Part shown: positions 1 to 11,105 of the stretch, one piece after another
Position numbering within the stretch: position 1 is the first letter of the stretch
Layout: the number at the start of each line of letters is the position of its first letter
Assembly (NCBI GenBank): GCA_032718475.1
Contig: JAUCBJ010007171.1
Span: 37,170 to 101,169 of the forward strand
Source: Nemertoderma westbladi
Lineage: Eukaryota > Xenacoelomorpha > Nemertodermatida > Nemertodermatidae
DNA: 64,000 nucleotides
Direction: 5' to 3'
Made by a program: the position numbers and the translations under genes
Notes under the pieces: generated by a model
The model's input: only the letters and a program-made list of their open reading frames with translations
The model's database searches: none
What the model was told of the DNA's origin: nothing

Positions 1-3000
1 AGCTCTATGGAGCGAGTAAAAGGACAACTGTTTCAACAACCACAAGGACCTCAAGAGCAGGGACAACTGCTTTATCAAGTTAGAGAAACAATTCTGCGAA
101 TCAGGCTAATCTTATCAGCCTTTGAGGAGGCTTCTAAATGAAGACAAGACACGTCGTTGCAAGTTGCCGTAAAGACTTGGTTTCAACGGGTGAGTCTCCA
201 GGTTCAAGGAACAGCTCAGTGGAAAGCTCAGCTGGAGGAGCGATCAACCCATGGAGAATCAACAGACGCCACTTTTTCCCAAGTGGAAAGTGAAGCAACG
301 GCAAAGAAACCGCATAAGAGGGATGCCATTGACATCTATCTGTCAGACTATCAACGTTTTTTAGGTGATGACGAGTTGAGGAGAAGGTTAGAGGGACTTA
401 GCCCTAATAGTGAAGGAACCAAGCTTGTGTTGGATGCCATCGATGTGGAAATGAGGGCTGCGAACCAGGCTAAATTTGATGAACAACTCCGCATCACACG
501 AGTCCAGGAGGAGCAAGTAAAGAAAAAACGTATAGAAGACAGAAAGAAAGCAGCAGTGGTAGCTGCAGAAGCAGAAAGAAAAGCGGCAGCGGCAGAGGCA
601 GAGGCAGCGGCAGAGGCAAAGGCGGCAGAGGCAGCGGCAGAGGCAAAGGCGGCAGCGGCAGCGGCAGAAGCAAAAGCGGCCGAAGCTGAAAGAAAGGCAG
701 CAGAGGCAGCGGCAGAGGCAAAGGCGGCAGAGGCAGCGGCAGAGGCAAAGGTGGCAGCGGCAGCGGCAGAAGCAAAAGCGGCCGAAGCTGAAAGAAAGGC
801 GGCAAAGGCAGTGGCAGAAGCAGAACGGAGAGCGACTGAAGAAATCACCCAATTAGAATTGGAAAACATTCAGGAGAATCAAGACTGCATAAATAAACAG
901 TTAACAGCTAGTAATATGCAGATGATGAATCGATCTACTCCCAAAAGGCAGGGATATACATCATCTGAGGAAGGCGATACCACCGATACTGAAGGCAAAG
1001 GAAATAGATCTCGTCTAAGTAGACGTAAAAGAACATTCCACCGTCAGAAATTGCCTGATTTGCCTCCAGCTGTTAGAAGGCAACTAAATAACACCAACTT
1101 AGGTAGTACAGAGCCCACAGACCAAATAATTAAAATAGAAAGACTCCCTACTATAGTAGATGAGCCTGAAATAATTAGGCCTGTTCTTGAGATCACCCCT
1201 TCGGTGATAGACACACCTGTGCTCCCTGAAACTACCTCTAAATTCCCTCTGCACAGCACTAAGCTACCTGTGCCCAGTAGAACAGCCCATGAGACAGTTC
1301 AGGTCCTGGACCCCGAGCAAAATATTCATGATTTGTCGCCCGTTGTCCCTCGTCCGCCCGCTACAACGTTGGCGACTCCCGCTTCTGCGGTCGAATGGGT
1401 GGACGAGAGACGGCGGGGGATGGATCTCCTGCTCGGGCAGATGCAGGAGACTGTTCAGCAATTCAAGGGCACAGTAAGGGAAAGTAGACTAGAGTTGCAA
1501 GAAGTGCAGCAAAATATCGCGCTAGAACGTGATAAATTAGTAAATTTACAAAAGGGTATACTACCACCCCTTGTAACAATGTGTCAACCTGTTAGGTCTG
1601 AAGTATCTCATGCGCAAGGTGTGGAGCCTACACGCATCTATACTGCTAGCGAAGTAGAAACTCCTATAGTCAACCCTATTAAGGGTAATTATAAACCTGT
1701 TGATAATGATATTCCCTATAGACCGGATCATAATCCGAGAAATTTATATACCGATAACTCGATATTAAATAACACGATGGCCCAGGAAAGTTTTACGCGT
1801 CAAATGGCTAGAACCGAAGCCCGGCAAGCGGTAAAGGTGGGAGAGATCGTCAAGTTCAATGGAGATGAGATGAAATGGTTACCTTTTAATGAATATTACA
1901 AAGATAACATACAGAACTCTGTGCTATCTAATGGAGAGAAACTTAGATTCCTCATCGAGTGCTTGGAAGGATCTCCCAAGTCAATGGCGTTAAAATTTAT
2001 TGGACATCCAGATGGATTAAGACAAGTTTGGGATACACTAAACATCAGGTATGGTAATAGGACTAACATAGCTAGGTATTTATATGCGAAATTAATGGCG
2101 CCCCGAAAGTTTCTTAGCAGCGGGATTATAGAGTTTTCCGATGAGATTCAGGAGATCTGTAGTCAACTAGATTGGTTAGGTAAGTCTCATGAATACCAGA
2201 ATTCTATGGTTGTAGGAGCCTTAGCATCTACTTTGCCCAAGGGTGGAGTAGGTACACGCTGGGACAAGAAGGTGTTATATATGATGGAACAACAACAACG
2301 AGACCCTACCATGGCTGATCTCATGTCATTCTTGGATAGCGAGGTGAAATTACAGCTCATAAAGCAGTCCAGAGAGAAGACAGCGGAAAGTAAGGTAAGT
2401 GAGAAACCCGTTTCTAGGAGAAGGGTAACACCACTATGTTATACCGACGACGGTGAAAGCCAAACTTCTCAAGGAGAGGACAGCGGGAAAGACACTGACA
2501 GATCTTATTATGTCAATAAAATGCCTAAAGATCAGGTAAGTAAATCCGAGTCTCGACCCAATGACAGAAGGGAACCGGTACAAAAAACCCTTCCTACGTC
2601 TCCTAAAAGAATTCAGGTGAGAAAGCCCGAGGAAAGAACAAGTGTGCACCACATAGCACAGGTTAAAGTAAGTAACATCAAGCCGAAATGTGTGCTGTGC
2701 GACGGGCCCCACTGTTTAAATGCGTGTGATAAATTCCTGAGGAAATCACTAAAGGATAGACGTGAAGTCATGTGGGATAAGCGGTTGTGTTATAATTGCC
2801 TCAGACGAGGACACCAACGGCGAACCTGTTACTCCGACGCAAGGTGTGCAAAGTGCGGCGCAAAACATCATATCTTGTTGCACACGGAATTCGAACGAAA
2901 CAGCCCGAGTCAGGTAAGTGAGTCCGAACTACATGTCCAATTCAGTGATGTGAACGACACTGATCAATCTGAGATGGAAGGATTCTATACGGACGAGTTC

Positions 3001-3228
3001 TCTGACGAAAACGAATCCTGTTACTTAATAAACACCACCGCAGTGTATCGAGCACTCATGTATGAGAAAGACACAGACAGCGACCTCACCCTAACTACTT
3101 CAGATCAACAACCATCTTGGAAAGCGCCAACTTCCAATGTAGGAATCCGAGAATTTTACTGTAGTCCAGTTACGGGTCCACGAACCTCAGAAGAGCTATA
3201 TAGTGAACGCCCTCCTGGACTCCGGTAG
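1..3228 (+). CDS. Gag polyprotein of copy A1 (5'-incomplete, one stop, 3' frameshift)
   Basis: Structural polyprotein of a BEL/Pao element, which would assemble the cytoplasmic virus-like particle. The frame is already open at base 1 and is interrupted once by TGA at 139-141, where A2 has a sense codon; from 142 it is open to 3228. There is no in-frame ATG near 142, so this is not a true start. In order: an N-terminal region; an Ala/Glu/Lys/Arg-rich coiled-coil stretch (about 541-840); a proline-rich linker; a DUF1759-like capsid domain (about 1800-2350, with FNGDEMKWLPF and EKLRFLIECLEG); an acidic/serine linker; and three zinc-knuckle-like motifs (CVLCDGPHCLNAC near 2690, CYNCLRRGHQRRTC near 2788, CAKCGAKHHILLH near 2845). 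Near 3155 one extra base relative to A2 shifts the frame, so the last roughly 25 residues are not Gag. A 1-kb-codon open frame in an element lacking RT is unusual. Confidence 0.85.
601..804 (+). repeat. 102-bp tandem duplication inside the Gag coiled coil
   Basis: Bases 601-702 and 703-804 are two copies of the same 102-bp unit (34 codons) differing at only about two positions by eye. Each encodes Ala/Glu/Lys-rich heptad-like sequence. Copy A2 has a shorter, differently phased run here (three EAERKAAVAA-type units), so the length of this helix differs between copies. The antisense frames read as long Cys- or Leu-rich ORFs that are shadows of the repeat. Confidence 0.9.
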
Positions 3229-3760
3229 CACAGGAACATTCATCGATAAAGAACTAGCCGAAGTCATCTTTGCTGGACAACCCAAGTTCCGAACCAAGCT
3301 AAACATGTCAGGGATCATGCAGGTTTGGAATTCTACTGTAGCTGCCGACTATTATATAGGTGAGTTGTCCACTCCACAGGATAAACTAGGAGAATACAGT
3401 ATAAGGTCAGTAAAAATGGTGGCAATAAAGAACTTCGCTACCACCCAAGTGGAACCTTATAATTGGGACGAAGATGATCATGCCCAACAACTTAACATCC
3501 CTAGATTCGACACCGATTATCCTGGAGTACAAATATTAATCGGTCAAAACGCGCATGAGGCGCTGGAGACATTAGAGAAACGACCTACTCAACCGCAACC
3601 AATTCAGACCTATGCGGTAAGAACTAGAGTAGGTTGGTACCTTACTGGACCTTCCCGTAGAACGCTCAGAGAAAGACTGCTTCAAGATCGCGTCTGCCAG
3701 GTGAGTGAATGGGAAGATGATACTAGTGAGGGAGACGACCCAACTGAGGGAACACCATAG
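3203..3760 (+). CDS. Retropepsin-like aspartic protease (DUF1758-like), frameshifted from gag
   Basis: The aspartic protease domain processes Gag-Pol. The active-site motif LLDSGSTGTFID lies at about 3210-3245, followed by typical BEL/Pao sequence (a GVQILIGQNAHEALETL block near 3528-3570, then TRVGWYLTGPSR near 3624-3660). In A2 this domain is in the same frame as Gag. Here a single-base difference near 3155 puts it in another frame, so expression would need frame restoration. The first codon of the open stretch is GTG and is not a convincing start. A stop at 3758-3760 closes the frame. Confidence 0.8.
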   Translation: MNALLDSGSTGTFIDKELAEVIFAGQPKFRTKLNMSGIMQVWNSTVAADYYIGELSTPQDKLGEYSIRSVKMVAIKNFATTQVEPYNWDEDDHAQQLNIPRFDTDYPGVQILIGQNAHEALETLEKRPTQPQPIQTYAVRTRVGWYLTGPSRRTLRERLLQDRVCQVSEWEDDTSEGDDPTEGTP

Positions 3761-4429
3761 TCCTCAGATAATGACGATATTAGCTCCAATGTAGATCAAT
3801 GGAGATATTGCCCCAAGAAGTTTAATCCAACTGACATCGCTTCCAGAGGAGCAACTCCTCAAGAACTGACAGATACTACAGACCGGTTAGGTGAACCCGA
3901 CTTCCTGAGTAAGGAGGATGAATGGCCTCCCCATCCTACTCCGACTGAGATTAGACCAGCCAAGGGAGCGGAGAAAGTTAAACCTAAAACCCGGACGGGT
4001 GGAGCGGAGTTATTTGAACCCGGGATAGATCTGTCGGTATTACATATTGCCAGGGACGATGCCGTGGATCTGGACCTCCCCGCCGCGAGTGGATCCTTTA
4101 TGAAGATCAGAGAGAGCGATTGGAGCTCTGGAACATCAGACGTCTCGCAGGGACTCTCACCTCTCCTGCAGGGAGCGACGGACCACTATAGCTCCTGGAA
4201 TCGGCTTTGTAAGGCCGTCGTGTACTTAGAGCGATGTTTCTATCGTCACTATTCCAGGACGAAGAGGAAACCTGGAATTGTATTCGGGATGCAGCGACTC
4301 AATCACCCAGTCGGTCGTTTGTGTTTACCGGAAGGGAATGGAGGACTCTCCGGAAACTATGGAAGACAAGAAACTCTTCCCACGACCACTTCCCTAATCC
4401 AACCAACACCTAGGGACTCCCCAACTTAA
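3761..4429 (+). pseudogene. pol remnant: end of RNase H, start of integrase zinc domain, DUF5641-like tail
   Basis: After the protease the sequence jumps to the RNase H end (DIASRGATPQEL near 3836-3870) and the linker to integrase, then breaks off in the H2C2 region (HYSSWNRLCKAVVYLERCF near 4181-4238). It resumes in the last part of the DUF5641-like domain (MQRLNHPVGRLCLPEG near 4289). Compared with A2 and C, the whole RT and the integrase DDE core are missing. The deletion edges carry no GT...AG signature, so I read them as deletions, not removed introns. Confidence 0.8.
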
Positions 4430-6081
4430 TATCATTCGGAGTGGGCGTGTGACTCTATTATTTTATATTATTTTATTATTTTTATATTTATGTATGTATT
4501 ACTATGTAATTTTATTATAATCGTTTTATTTAATTTAGTAGAATATTATTTAGCGATTATTTAGTAGAATAGTGCAATATATTCGTGTTTATTACGTACG
4601 TAATTACTTATATTATATTTAGTGCGACGGCGAAGAAATAATTATTTTTTCTCTTTCCTTACTGTCCGTATTATATTATAAATACGTAACTACAGTAAGA
4701 TGAAATGTCCGTACTTATTAAAGTACAATAAAGCCACTACTATATTAAAGTATTATTGGTAGGCAGAGTATTAGGAATGCAAAGTTCAGATCCTCGTGTC
4801 TCAGCTAAACCAAGCTCTGGGTAGACCTTGGAAACGACTTGCCTCTTCACACTGACATTGCTTCGTGCGATATTGCTCTCATACCGTATATTAAATAATA
4901 CATATAGTAGCGTGATGTCCATTTAACAGTAGCGTATAACGCAAAATAAATCTGTTAAACCCTTTGACCATCTGTAATTCTAGTCGATTAAGATATCGTG
5001 GCACCCACCGATATACTTGAAAGACAAATTCTAGAATCAGTGGTTAACGTCCCCAGACAAGTTCTGGAATAAATCGGTGCCCATCTCAAATATTAATTAT
5101 TTAATATTTGCAAATCTAATAAATCAAAATCTGTAAAATTCAGATCCTTCAACAATTCTAGTCAATTAAGATATCGTAGCATTTACCGATATCCTTAAAA
5201 GACAATTGTCATAGAATTAAGGATCTTGTGTCCCCAGACATGTTCTAGAATCAAAATATGTCAATTTAATTATCAAATAATAAAATTTCAGGGAATAAAT
5301 TTAAATTCATGTCTCTTAATGAATTTAATAAATTGCCATTTTTACGCAATTTATACATTCCCAAAATTCCATTAATTAATAGATCAAGGGAGCGGAGATT
5401 TATCTTATTATGCGTATGAGTGTGCGAAAGTCTCCCAAACATAGTCAATAGCCGATAAAATTCATAAAGTCATGTATAAAACAGGACATTGACTATTAAA
5501 GAATACTATTAAATAACATCCCAGATCTGTATGCATTGGAATTACCCTAATTCTACCGCTAGCTTTACATAATGTCACCATAGCAACAACCACGCTAGAA
5601 TTAGAATTGAGTTAAAAGAACAATAGAAAGCTTGTCCCATTGAATAGCATAGGGAATAAATAGTGCACTGATAGTATCCAAGGATACATAATAATACAGT
5701 GACATTCTGGAAGGCATTGACTAACGGACAAGTGACCCGAGTGTGTGTAATTTGTGACAAGTTGTGTGTGTGGTATTTGTGAGTTTATAGGCGAATGTTA
5801 CTACTAAGGTGTGTTTACAGTAGCGAGTCGCAATTGTGAAAGTAACCCTAACTCTCCAGTAAGAACCTGAGGTGTATCTAAGCCTTTGGGACGGACAGTC
5901 GAGTGACTTGTACCGGTTGTCGTTGTCGTTGTGCGGCTACGTCGTTGGCGAAAGTACAGCGGCGACGACACATCGGTGCTGAGGATCTCGCACTGTCCGG
6001 GGGCGGATTGGGGTAGGCAGCGACGCTCGCTAGCCTAAATATAAACTCATTATAATATTAATAAACTCATATATAGCAGAT
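4430..6081 (+). other. Family A non-coding spacer between pol and ORF-X (copy A1)
   Basis: About 1.65 kb without a plausible gene, clearly homologous in inverted orientation to 20213-21932 of A2. It is very AT-rich near pol. It contains a conserved island (TAAACCAAGCTCTGGGTAGA at about 4805-4824) also found in family B, and two copies of a unit holding a short hairpin: a GATATCG arm near 4991 pairs with CGATAT about 20 bases on, and the same arrangement recurs near 5170. Each unit is followed by a CCCCAGAC-type box (about 5051 and 5233). It could hold an internal promoter, splice sites or an RNA structure for expressing ORF-X; that role is inference. Confidence 0.6.
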
Positions 6082-7385
6082 ATGACGGAGTTGATAGAAG
6101 ATGGTCTTGGTATCAGGGAGCGATATAATCTACTTTCAAGCGTTTGTTGATAGCTTGATACGCGGTGATACTAGTCCAACTACTACGAAGGATGATGGTT
6201 GTTATATCGAACCTACGATTTCCTGGAAGTAACTTACGCGTGAATTGGACTATGGAAAATTCACCGCTCGCTACACGCATTGTAATGGTATGTATATGGA
6301 CTTCTTAACCATTGGCCATTCTATCGATTTACACGATACGGACTATGTCGAACATATCCTACCCAGAGGAGTCGAAACGATAAACCAAAATTCTAATGCG
6401 AAAATCCTATTCGAAATCGACTCGAAAGAAAAGACATTAAAGAAACAAATAAACGCGGTAACTCCAACATATATTTGGAATTCTTGATAGAAGCATTGTA
6501 ACAACAAATAAATATCATCCGCGTTTCCCCTACAAGACGTGCGTCTTTGGTATTATTACGATAAATGCCCTAGACCAACCAACAAACGGAAAGACATGAA
6601 CACCAGTGGAGACATTGCTTTGAACGCGGTTTGCTCGCTGTGTTTGCGGGAGTTTCGGGAGAAACTTGTTCGATGTGTTACCCACGCTCTCTCGACGCAG
6701 GCGATCCTTGAGTAGACCTATGATCTGAGTTCCGGAATACTCGGTCAAACCTCCTCATTCCTTAGTTGGACCTCAGACCTGCGATCCTGGTGGTGTCGCG
6801 GATCCTCGCGGACTGTATTCACTGTTCAAAGATCTAGTGCTACCCTAACAATTAATCGGTAACACTCCGACAGTGATTTCTAGCTAGCTGCCCATCTTAC
6901 CTAGCCGGATTGTGACGCGGACACCTAATATCACTATCCAACCGTATGGTCGTTCCCGTTTAACGCGATACAACCCTTCATCAAGGTGAAGGAGAGCGTT
7001 GTACGAAACGAGTTAAACGCTATTCTATAAAGATCAAAAAAGAAACCTGCGTTTGTTCAGATAAACGTAAGTTATAACAGTAAGTCCAATCGATAAACGA
7101 ATTGGCCTTATCTCAGTTCGATTGGGAAATCTCGAATCTCTAAGAAGATATCAAGCTTAGAAAACCCTATTCTCTGCGAGAGTTTTGGATGAACGTATCC
7201 AGCTACGAGTGGAGGAAAATCAGCTCGAGGAGAAGCATATCGAAACGGCGGATACCCCGACCATAATCCTACACCTTCTGATGCAATCATATTGCACCCT
7301 TCACCCAGGATTTATAGCCCTCCTAGTAAAGTGGCTCGCCCCAAAGAGAAAAGGACTCTTGCTAGCCTCAAAAACTGCGTAAACG
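6082..7385 (+). pseudogene. ORF-X of copy A1 (decayed)
   Basis: This region begins with an ATG and MTELIEDGLGIRERYN, matching the start of ORF-X in A2 (20212, minus strand), but it shifts frame within about 25 codons. Recognisable blocks follow in different frames: FTARYTHCNGMYMDFL near 6260, a block like the WYYCDKCPRPNQQ region of A2 near 6545-6590, and RVEENQLEEKHIE near 7205. Internal deletions and stops make it non-functional. The protein family is not one I recognise. Confidence 0.75.
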
Positions 7386-7470
7386 CCGTCTGCGTAAGAA
7401 AGACTAACTGTTTAGAGTATCTTTATATTTTAGAAACTGTGATTTGTTATATTTTATAGACTTAAATCCT

Positions 7471-7485
7471 ATTTTCTGGGAGCGG
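7471..7485 (+). promoter_or_regulatory. Putative polypurine tract before the A1 3' LTR
   Basis: The short purine-rich end ...CTGGGAGCGG directly precedes the LTR start TGTAAAAGC. The same sequence precedes the 3' LTR of A2 (reverse complement at 17977-17990), and element C has ...ATGGAGCGG at the same place. Shared position and ending support a plus-strand priming site. Confidence 0.5.
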
Positions 7486-8711
7486 TGTAAAAGCTTTTGC
7501 GTAATTAGCCGGTTATTATCCCCGTAAAGTACTCTGTGGTTGGTTTACCAGGCATAAAAAGGCCGTGTCCTTGCTGTACTGGTGTTTTGGAGGACATAAA
7601 AGCCATTTCTTCTGTATTTGTACTTTAGAGGACATAATCTGCAATTTCGTGACGTAAAAAGCTCGATACTCTTGAAAACAGTGTCGCTACCATGACGACG
7701 GCTAACGGCTGATATTGCCACGTTGCCCCATAGCCCTGCTTTCTGTATCTGCCAATAGGATTTGAGTTGGTTTTGATTTTGACCTATCACAGATCTACTG
7801 AACTGAATTTCCTATCTGTATGCTCATTCTCTGTGGTGGGTGAGATCTTTGTAGAATAAGGGTAGCTGGTATTCTTATAGTTATTCTTATCAGTTTTTAG
7901 TGTTGTTGGTGATTCTAAGCCAGGAAGAACGGCTTTAGCCTTACACTAGTAGGCTTAATTATAAGGACATATATCCGTTATCTGCATTTATCACAACATA
8001 ACATACCATACCTAATCAAACAACCTGTGCATACTTTATATTGTTATACTGCTATTTGCTGTCAGTTCTTCATAATATGGTTGATGAATTATTATATTTG
8101 GAATAACGATAAATAACCCCGAAACCCAATATTCTTGATATACCGAAGGTAAGAGAGAAGGGTTACATATAACAATTGTGACTTATGTTAAAGTGGTTTG
8201 AAGTGAATCTAATGTTATTTGATAGACCCTACATGATTCGGTCCGTGTTCCTTTTATATGTGACTAAAATCAGTGAAGATCGGCAGATCAGTGTGCAGTA
8301 TTGTGCAGCATTGTGTATGAGTGAGACTGATAACGAAGCATTTCCTAAAGAATGCGCCATATATGTGAATTATAACTAAGCCATATCGTTGTGAGTAGTT
8401 TAAGTCATAACTCTGTTTGTATAGATAGAGCGCCACGTCCTAAAGGAACTGTTAATATTCCCCGAAGGTGAATAATATTGTCAGAGATTATATAATACTG
8501 TCAGTCGAATAATACATTAGGCTTACATAGCAATAAAATTAAGCCGTCGAACCCAATCTCCCGGGTATATCCAGCGGGTGAATGATCGCGCACAGATTGG
8601 TTTCGACTAGTGTAGTGAATTAAATACTTGTCATAGGCTAAAGGTGATTTATTATCTAGAAGACATCCTAATTTGGCGGGTTAAACTGCCAAAGGTCTGA
8701 AAGCGCGAACA
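7486..8711 (+). repeat. 3' LTR of family A copy A1
   Basis: The boundaries come from comparison with the family A LTRs at 16872-17976 and 31981-37511 (both inverted). All start TGTAAAAGCTTTTGCG and end ...GCGTGAACA or GCGCGAACA, after which the copies diverge. The length is about 1.23 kb. TGT...ACA termini fit BEL/Pao. The ORFs inside are short and random-looking. Confidence 0.8.
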
Positions 8712-9896
8712 GATACCATTCATACCAGAAAACCGAACTGACTAGAAAATCATGTGTGATGTGTTCTAGATCTTGCATCCGCGCTTCTAGCCACACTGGT
8801 ATGCCACTTCACTACAGTATCTCTGTAGGTAGGACCTAAAATGTGGCTCTCTTGCTGTCTTAATATTAAATACCGCAACATCTGCACTTTAACTGTTTAA
8901 CATTTAGCAGATGACAAGATCCAACACTAACAATACTTGAATACTGGAATACACTAATACCAGAATACACCATTAATGTGCCTCTACTGGCTGACCTGTA
9001 AAACTATTGAAATGCATGCTGATTGGTTACTGTTCCTTGCCGGGCAACAATGGTTTCTGTGTAGTATTAGACACTTTCAACTTATTTTTTAGCAGCAAAT
9101 TAGGTTAAATTTAATGCTATTTAATGCCAATCATTTTTTCACTGTTTTCTGGACAGTTTATAGTTGTCCCTATGTTTTACGTAGATTACTTAATGGTGTG
9201 CTATGCGAGGAGTACATTTAAGATTACCAATTCAGTGTAATACATGTATTAAATTTCCTGTTGATCAATATTTTTACTTTTTCCGGGTGCATTACAGTGT
9301 TTTTCATTTGTTTTTCTAGTGCTTTACTGTTTTACTAGTGTTTTCCTAATTTAGAATTATCCTTCTTCCTAGACCTAGGCCTACTGTTGTTTATACTTAT
9401 TGGGAATTTGATCCAAAGGTAAATTCACAGCCAGCTAGCTGGGTTTCTAGTATTGAAATATAGTTGAAATCAAATCAGGGGACTTGGTTTTCACTCAGGA
9501 AGAACTCCAAACCACAGTAAATCGATTTCAACTATAGAGACTACGAAGTAGGTTTGCTGTATTTTAAGGGTGAAATTTGGCAAATTTTGCAAAATTTTAA
9601 AGGCCATGAGGCTGAGGAAGATTTATATGAAAATCACAATTTCACATTTTGTGTTTGTTTCCAACCTATTTGACATTAAATATTTGCATCTTCCTTCACT
9701 TTTATCTAAAATACAAAATATCTTGGATTTTCAAAACTGGCATTGCCTTCTCAAAAATTTGAAATTTTCAAGTGTCGTGAGGCCCGCTTAGAATTTTTCG
9801 AAATCAAAAATTTTTTTTTGCAAAGTTAGTTTAGACCGATTTGGCATCAGAAAAATAGTGCTTCCCTTAAAAATAAAGAAAAAAAAATTTTTCACT
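8712..9896. other. No gene seen; AT-rich sequence
   Basis: There is no convincing coding region or element. A short inverted pair (TATAGTTGAAATC near 9461 and GATTTCAACTATA near 9523) and A/T homopolymer-rich sequence near 9570-9895 could belong to an old MITE, but no pair of flanking target duplications was found. Confidence 0.4.
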
Positions 9897-10664
9897 CCAC
9901 CCTAGTGGTGGGGCCTGTGGAGGATGCCACGGCAGGGGAAGCCGGCGACCCGCCTCTAAGGATTGGGCTGCTGAGAATCCTTAGGGTAAAGCAGGACTTG
10001 CGGGACAGGAGTGGCTGCTGGAGTCCCTCCAGCACCCAGATGTCGATTGTACAGGCGGTGTGGAGGTCGTGGCACTGGATCATAGCGGTGAACCGTCCCT
10101 TGAATTCCCATCCAGTCCGGCTGCCGTTGGCAAGTTTCGAGGCTTGTGGATTGGGGAAGGGTTTGTGGAGGATTCCGATCTGGCCACCAAACGCGATGAA
10201 TATCCGGAACGGAGTAGCCGAGATGTTGGCCCCAGAGTCCAGAAGAAACTGGAGTTCTTGTAGACTTGGAAGCCCAGGGTGACGGTCTCTAGTAACTCGA
10301 GTTGTTCGGTTGATGAAACAGCCGAGGCATTCTCGAGTTCGGTTCCAGGTAGGACCGACAACACTTCGGCATTGTTGGTTGCGGTGTGGTCCTCCATGTA
10401 GCATGGTGCCGGGGGTGCGGCCGCTGCGTGGGCCTGTGGGGGGCGGGGTCCGGGACACATCCTGTCGTAGTGTCCGACCAGTTTACAGTGGCAGCACCGC
10501 ACGTCCGTACCAGGGCAACGTTGGCCCGGTCCGTGTGGAGGATAGCTGCATTTGGTGCAGGTTGGGCCCGCTGGGATAGCGTTGGAGCGAGGGCTCCGGT
10601 TCCCTTTCCATCGTTTATCCGACCTTGCCTCTGCCTTAGCTGCCGTAGGTGCCGGTGTGGAGGA
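9897..10664 (-). pseudogene. Ty3/gypsy-like gag-protease remnant
   Basis: On the minus strand one frame shows two adjacent zinc knuckles of the gypsy type: a CTKCSYPPHGPGQRC block near 10505-10550, then CCHCKLVGHYDRMC near 10455-10497 (CX2CX4HX4C). In a second frame FLLDSGANISATP near 10215-10255 is the retropepsin active site, in the usual gypsy order of gag knuckles then protease. The frame changes between the knuckles and the protease, so the copy is frameshifted. It is bounded by the non-LTR fragment at 10665; no LTR was seen. Confidence 0.7.
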
Positions 10665-11105
10665 GCTGCATTTTTAAGAATGCTGTGCCGGCTTGTCGAC
10701 AAAATTGTGCCCCTCCCTACCGCACAACTCCCTATCACCCATGACATTTGCTAGATCATCCACATCTCCAAGGCCAGTGTCCTTTAAGATGCGTCTCAAG
10801 AAAGTCATGGGCTGTCCAGTCCACCATGCTTATTCACTCCATGAGGCAGCCAAAGTACAAGATTATGCACTGGCTGGTCCTCACGGCGAAAGCAATGTCC
10901 TGCAAAGCAGAGGCGATTTTGTTCTAGTGTCAAGCTTGGGGGAACCAATAAGAAACCTCCAATGTTGTAGGTCCAGGTAACAGAAGTCGTCCACATGCTC
11001 AAGCATACCATAATTTGAGCTTATGCTCATCCGATCAGAGACTTGCTGATGACTTTCAAAGTTAACTGTCAAATTTTGGCCATCTTGGAGTTAATAAAAA
11101 GACCA
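10665..11105 (-). mobile_element. Non-LTR retrotransposon 3' fragment, copy 1 (internally deleted)
   Basis: From the 3' end upward, the minus strand matches the 3' terminus of the better-preserved copy at 11106-12435 (the block with RFAGHCFRREDQPVHN and the terminal ATGACATTTGC stretch). It then jumps to an upstream part of the RT thumb region (NFESHQQVSDRMSISSNYG, near 11000-11060) that is missing from copy 2. It is a 5'-truncated and rearranged copy lying head-to-tail with copy 2. Confidence 0.7.

Larger units (their letters stand above)
1..8711 (+). mobile_element. BEL/Pao LTR retrotransposon, family A, copy A1 (5' end outside window)
   Basis: The order in the sequence is gag, protease remnant, RNase H and integrase scraps, a 1.65-kb non-coding spacer, a decayed extra gene (ORF-X) and a 3' LTR. 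This matches copy A2 on the minus strand at 16872-37511, which serves as the reference for every part. The window opens inside gag, so the 5' LTR, leader and Gag N-terminus are not visible. RT is absent: sequence equivalent to the post-protease linker of A2 (near 3770) runs directly into the end of RNase H (near 3800). The integrase core is absent too. The copy cannot be autonomous. The BEL/Pao assignment rests on Gag and pol domain content and a TGT...ACA LTR. Confidence 0.9.

Noticed and set aside
351-869. Three long minus-strand ORFs rich in Ser/Ala, Cys or Leu
   Set aside because: They are antisense shadows of the GCA/GAG-rich Gag coil; the same effect appears at 27394-27795.
3761-3820. 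Loss of RT in A1 by splicing and retrotransposition of a spliced RNA
   Set aside because: The A2 sequence at the equivalent junctions has no GT donor or AG acceptor in register; a simple deletion fits.
4740-5760. Short minus-strand ORFs in the family A spacer
   Set aside because: About 60 codons each, AT-driven, not preserved in frame in A2.
10310-10980. Plus-strand ORFs over the gypsy and non-LTR remnants
   Set aside because: They are antisense to clear zinc-knuckle, protease and RT sequence.
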